From Argentina anserina (lineage: Eukaryota; Streptophyta; Magnoliopsida; Rosales; Rosaceae), in the NCBI RefSeq assembly GCF_933775445.1, contig NC_065876.1:3286001-3350000 (forward strand): DNA of 64,000 bases, read 5' to 3'. Of the stretch, positions 59,332-64,000 are shown piece by piece. Each line of letters opens with the position of its first letter. The first letter of the stretch is position 1. A program made the position numbers and the translations under genes. The notes beneath the pieces are model-generated. The model saw only the letters and a list, made by a program, of their open reading frames with translations. It was not told the origin of the DNA and made no database searches.

Positions 59332-61333
59332 ATGGCTCAACAGAAGGAACTGAGCAGTGTGACTGAATGGAGAATAAAAATGGCAGATGGTTCATCAGAG
59401 GCTTTGGCTCCAGAACCCGGGTTTGCCTGCCGAGCTTGGCTTGCTCTGAAGGTTCTGATTATGGGGTTGGTCTTGAAAGTGTGCAATTTTTTCAGGAAAG
59501 CTTGGGATATGGGACAAAATGAGCCTAAAAAAGTGATTCATTGTATGAAAGTAGGGATGGCACTCACTGTTGTTTCAGTGTTTTACTATATGAGACCTCT
59601 GTATGAAGGTACGGGAGGCAATGCTATGTGGGCAGTTATGACTGTTGTGGTTGTCTTTGAGAACACAGTGGGTAAGTTCCTAGCTAGCTTCTCTTAGATT
59701 ACATAATGTTGTGCAAGTATGTCTTTATTAGGAGAATAGGAGGTAAGGTAAAAGGGACTATAAGAGTTTTCTGTATTTGTATGAGACTATCTGATGTTTT
59801 AAGTATGGCCCTCATTGCCTGAAACTAAACATTTCACTCTCAAATATGCAGGGGCAACAGTAAGTAAAAGTTTAAACAGAATTTGTGGAACATTAATTGC
59901 TGGATCTCTGGCCATTGGCATCCATTGGGTAGTGAGTCAATCAGGAAAAGAATTTGAGCCTTACATCAATGGGATTTCTGTATTTTTGTTAGGTATGTAC
60001 CCTACTAATATTACTTTTTTTCCACCTAAAACTGACCGAATGTGACTCTAAATATTGTTGCTTCGTTATTTCAGCTTCTGCAGTTACATTCTCAAGGTTT
60101 ATACCATCAGTGAAAAAGCGATTTGATTATGGTGCAATGATCTTCATCCTCACATTCAGTTTAGTCACAGTGTCAGGTTACCGGGTGGATGAACTATTGG
60201 AAATGGCCAACAGTAGATTCTACACCATCATCATTGGGACTTCATTATGTATTATGATAACCATGATTATCTGCCCCATTTGGGCTGGGGAGGAACTCTA
60301 TACGCTCATCACTCGAAACATGGATAAGCTTGCCTATTCTTTAGATGGTACAGACATACTTAATCACACAAAACCAAGTTTATGGTCAATCATGTTTAGG
60401 ACAATTTTTTCTCTGATTTTATTAGTATTGCATATATTCCAGGTTGTGTTGGAGAGTACTTCAATGATAGTGGAAGCTCTTCTGATGGTGCCAAGGCATC
60501 TGATAAGACATTGCTTGGATACAAATGTGTTTTAACCTCAAAAGCAACAGAAGAAGCCATGGTATTTAACAAAAATATAGTTGCATAGTTTCATCCAGTG
60601 ACTGTAGGTAATTACTTGCTGACATTGGCATTGTATATTTTAGGCTAATTTTGCAAGGTGGGAACCTGCACATGGCCGCTTCAATTTCAGACATCCATGG
60701 AAACAATACCTCAAAATCGGGGCATCAATGCGTGCTTGTGCTTATTGCATTGACGCCCTTGATGGTTGTGTGAATTCTGATAATGAGGTAACTAAAGATC
60801 TGGCATCTTATATTAGTTCTTGAAAATAAAAAGATATCACCAATGCTAAGGTAGCTTTAACTGATTCATCTGGTCAACAGGCTCCTGAATTGATAAAGAA
60901 GCATATGAGCAAGATTTCCTTGAAAGTGAGCTCTGAGTCTTCCAGAGTCATAAAAGAGCTTGCAAGGACTATGAAGACAATGCAGAAATCATCTACGGTA
61001 GATTATTTAGTTGGAGAAATGAACAATGCAGTCTTGGAGCTCCAAAATGACTTAAAATCTCTTCCTACTTTATTTATTAATCCGCAGCCACTACAAGGAA
61101 CTGACTGTCCTGATAAAAAGAACACAGGAGCGGTAGCTCTCATGGATATCCTGCCACTTGTGACTTTAGCTTCTTTATTGATTAAGATTTCTACCAGGAT
61201 TGAAGGCATGGTTAATGCAGTTGAAGAACTAGCCGAGATGGGCGAGTTTAAGTCTGTTGCGAATGCGAATGAGAAGAATCAATGTCCAGTTAGTAAAACT
61301 AAGGTTGCAGATGAACATAAGGAAGACGTTTGA
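59332..61333 (+). CDS. Aluminium-activated malate transporter (ALMT) family anion channel
   Basis: Six exons: 59332-59671, 59852-59992, 60075-60347, 60443-60561, 60644-60787, 60881-61333. GT-AG introns, continuous phase, 489 residues, normal for the family. The N-terminal half holds hydrophobic segments: KVGMALTVVSVFYY, MWAVMTVVVVFENTVGATVSKSLNR (the family signature), GTLIAGSLAIGIHW, AMIFILTFSLVTVSGYR and SLCIMITMIICPIWAGEEL. The C-terminal cytosolic half has FARWEPAHGRF (about 295-305), a strongly conserved motif. ALMTs carry malate and other anions across the plasma membrane or tonoplast, in root aluminium tolerance or guard cells; which role applies cannot be told. The ATG at 59332 was chosen because codons upstream in the same frame lack an ATG and resemble leader. 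The exon 3 donor (GAT G/GTACAG) was placed by fit to CVGEYF. Confidence 0.93.
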
Positions 61334-62348
61334 GAATTGTGCATAATGGTGATGGGTAGATTGTCATATTACTACAGATGTGCTGTACATTACCAAATCT
61401 AACAACTTGGGTCACAGTTTAAATCCGTCTGTTTTGACATTGTCATTCTCATTTCTCACTAGTGAAATAGAATATTCTACAGTATTGGTGGGTATATGGT
61501 ATTGTAGATTTTTTACCATTGAATTGCTAATGTATCTCAAGATCATAAATATTAGAAGAGAGGTGACTTGATGACCCGGTCACTTACGAATATTTTCCTT
61601 TTAACGATCAACTAATTACTTCTAACTTTTCCTTTTAACCGTTAATTGATTTTCAAATTTCAATTATTAATTTATTTTTCCTTTTAATGATCAATTAATT
61701 GCTTCCATTTTAATAATTTATTTATTTTCTTAGACTTTTTCTTAAACACTATCTTGATTAACCACGCCGATTTAGGAAATTTAAATTAATTTTGATTTCA
61801 TTCTAACTTATGCATTTATGGGCATCAATCGATCTTTTTCTGACCAAGTCTCAATTATATTAACATCAACCAAAGATTATCGGGTTTGGTAGGTGAAAAC
61901 GATAATTTTGATAACAACTATATCAATGTACATGCTACATCAACATGCAACGGTGATGACTAAAGTCACTTGACCATGATATTTAGTACATCATTGGACG
62001 TACTCACGCACCTAGCCTATTGTCTGATCTCTTTGACTATATTTTCACTTCTCGGCTCCATGTCACTGAGAAGTTTAATATGCTGAAGAAGATCGATGAT
62101 ATATTGATATTGAATTACTTAATTAAATTTGAGCGCATTCAGACTTGAACCACCAAAGACAAACCCTTGCTTAACTCTAAATTGTACTTATTCGTTTATG
62201 TAGAATACAAGCCCTTAGGGTTCTAATTTTGATAGACCAAAACCATCTCATAAGAACTTCATTTTGTAGCTGCCCATTAAGACTTTTGATACGCTCGATA
62301 ATCTAAAAGAGAATAAATATACCTTTTACAGTCCAATTGATCGGTAGA
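61334..62348. other. Intergenic, 3' flank of ALMT gene
   Basis: AT-rich. It contains a short degenerate tandem repeat (61593-61706) and nothing else recognised. Confidence 0.5.
61593..61706. repeat. Short degenerate tandem repeat
   Basis: Three units each begin TTTTCCTTTTAA followed by a GATCAAYTAATT-type core, at 61593, 61627 and about 61676. Spacing is uneven (34 and 49 bp). Confidence 0.5.
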
Positions 62349-62696
62349 TATAAGTTTATGAGAAATTTTTTAGTGCTACCGTAACACCATGTGGCAATAC
62401 CCAGTGGTATACCATTCAAATCATAATTTGACATACAAGATTTAATTTGAAAATTATATTTAAGTTATTTTGTCAAAGACTATTTTGGGTTTCTTTCTAA
62501 AACCCTAAACTCTAAACCGAAATTCTAGTTCAAAATAATCAATACCCATAAAGGTCGTTTTACAAATAATAAAAATATATTAAATTATAATTTTAGTATA
62601 ATAAATCAACGTGTCAGAATATGATAGGTAAGGAGGATCACTGGACATTGTCATGTGGTACTCCGATATCATATACAAATTTCTCATAAGTTTATA
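62349..62696. mobile_element. MITE-like element with about 20-bp terminal inverted repeats
   Basis: The left end TATAAGTTTATGAGAAATTT and the reverse complement of the right end (TATAAACTTATGAGAAATTT) match at 18 of 20 bases. Sub-terminal sequence also pairs in inverted form (CACCATGTGGCAATACCCAG against ACCACATGACAATGTCCAG). The interior is AT-rich with no open frame. No target duplication beyond a possible TA is evident. The superfamily was not assigned. Confidence 0.65.
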
Positions 62697-62699
62697 GCG

Positions 62700-63500
62700 T
62701 TAATTTACCACAAACTATAAGAATTAAAGTGTAATATTTATTCTATTTGTGTTATCTACTATACATATGATCAAGATACTAGCTTTTGAAAGGTGTAATA
62801 AGTGTGACAACAAATTTGTTATGAGTAAATTATGTTTATCATTTATAAAACGATTACTTTAGTGATATACACTTTACTACGACCATAACAATTGATGTTA
62901 AAGTTGAAACTTTTGTTGAAAATAATGTATGTACTCAAAGTATAACTATTTTACTAGTTTAAGATCAGATTTTCAAGTGTGACAACAACTTTGTTATGAG
63001 AGTTATAAATTTTTATATGTTTTTGTCATTAATAAAAATATTATTTTAGTAACTACACAATTTACCGAATTCACAACTATCAATGTTAAAGTGGTAAATG
63101 TTGTTGAAATTGTGGTATATACTTCACATATAACAAATTTACTACTCTTGGGACAGTTTTATAAGTGTGGCGACCAAGTTGTTGTGACAATGTAAATTAT
63201 ATATATATTTTATCATTAATTAAATTATTCCTTTAATAACTAAGCTTCTTACAACAAACACAACAATTTATGTTAAAATTATAAATTTGTTCGGATTTTA
63301 TTAAACTTCAATTGAACTAAGGTACTAGTTTGTGGACAATATTACAATAGTGACAAAATTTTTTTTTTCAATGTGGTAAAAATTTTTTTATCATTAATGT
63401 TAGATTACTAAAATGATTGTCTGATATACCGCAATGCACAACTATTAATGTTAAGACAATAACGTTTGTTCTAGTTTTAGTAATTACTTCTAGAACTACA
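62700..63500. repeat. Degenerate tandem array, about 4 units of about 180 bp
   Basis: Units carry the same ordered landmarks. AGTGTGACAACAA occurs at about 62801 and 62976, with variants at 63164 and 63349. After each come TCATTAAT or TCATTTAT, an ACAACTATYAATGTTAA-type block, and TTTGTTGAAA or a related string. Spacings are about 175, 188 and 185 bp. A partial unit lies between the MITE-like element and the first landmark. The units have diverged strongly. Confidence 0.65.
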
Positions 63501-64000
63501 TTATTTATAAGATTATCAACTATTTTACAATTTTAAGATGTTTGTGTTATGAAAATGATAAAACTAAGGACAAAATATTTATTACTCCTGAAACTTTATC
63601 CTTAAAAACAGTTTTATCCTCCGCTTTTCAAATTAAACTCATTAGTCCTTAAGATCTCAATTCTCAACACTATGTCTATTTTCATTGAAGTGGTAAATGT
63701 AAGTATATTAACATGATTAAAACACCCTCATTTAAAAACAAGATTTTTTTCTCTCTTTTCTTTTCTTTATTCCATCATTCCATGTCTCTCTCTCTCTCTC
63801 TCTCACTCACTCACTCACACACAAATGAGCGATGAGTCTTAAGAAACACGTAACTATCTCTTTCTCTTCCTTCTTAGGTTTTCTTTTATATTCTCTCACC
63901 TCTTGCTCTCTCAATCCCTCTTATTTCCTCATTCATCTTTAATGTCGTAGATGTGTGGATTTTTCATGAGAGTTAAACGATATCAAGAATTGAATTTCAT
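63501..64000. other. Window end; composite microsatellite, no gene seen
   Basis: AT-rich, then a CT-rich segment from about 63740 that could be the leader of a gene beyond the window. No coding start could be supported. Confidence 0.4.
63785..63824 (+). repeat. Composite (CT)n-(CACT)n-(CA)n microsatellite
   Basis: CT units pass into CACT units and then CA units without interruption. Confidence 0.85.

Noticed and set aside
1..64000. CRISPR arrays, operons, riboswitches
   Set aside because: The sequence is a plant nuclear genome with split genes; no spaced identical repeats of CRISPR type were seen.

Overview
The window is nuclear DNA of a flowering plant, almost certainly a eudicot. The evidence is the set of plant-specific families (Dof, R2R3-MYB, LHW-type bHLH, ALMT), many short GT-AG introns, an AT-rich background with (AT)n and (CT)n microsatellites, and a dense mix of Copia, TRIM, Helitron-like and foldback elements. 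A woody or rosaceous species is possible, but I cannot prove it from sequence alone.

Intact genes, left to right: an RSM22/METTL17-type mitoribosome assembly factor (2205-5890, +, 12 exons); a WD40 protein of the WDR44-like group (8897-12112, -, 7 exons); a Dof zinc-finger factor (26368-27701, +, 2 exons); an ORMDL sphingolipid regulator (30165-31694, -, 3 exons); a BTB/POZ protein (32967-34262, -, one coding exon); an LHW/EMB1444-type bHLH factor (52160-55855, +, 10 exons); and an ALMT-family anion channel (59332-61333, +, 6 exons). These are unrelated single genes with no operon-like logic. Between them lie two broken genes: a TT2-like R2R3-MYB with a nonsense codon inside the R3 repeat (6975-7773, -), and a decayed adenylosuccinate lyase copy interrupted by a retroposon with a 20-bp target duplication (about 36351-38020, +).

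The accessory DNA is mostly retroelements. At 20633-25718 a TRIM-like element carries a Copia element (21345-25683) inside its right LTR; the left LTR shows the empty site, so the 5-bp target duplication can be read exactly. A second, younger Copia of the same family sits at 45867-49760. Both lack a recognisable gag, and both have broken pol frames. A 569-bp TRIM with a perfect 5-bp target duplication lies at 42602-43170. About 200 bp away, a foldback element of about 360 bp sits inside an (AT)n tract. Two short Helitron-like elements (16054-16251 and 32012-32266) have a hairpin followed by CTAG. The right end of the window holds a MITE-like element (62349-62696) next to a degenerate tandem array with a period of about 180 bp.

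I found no RNA genes, no CRISPR, and no convincing new multi-gene system. The most notable items are the nonsense-mutated MYB, the nested retroelements, the templated scar in Copia-2, the foldback element, and a possible regulatory upstream reading frame before the bHLH gene. All exon boundaries were read by eye from splice consensus and family similarity, with phases checked to give continuous frames.
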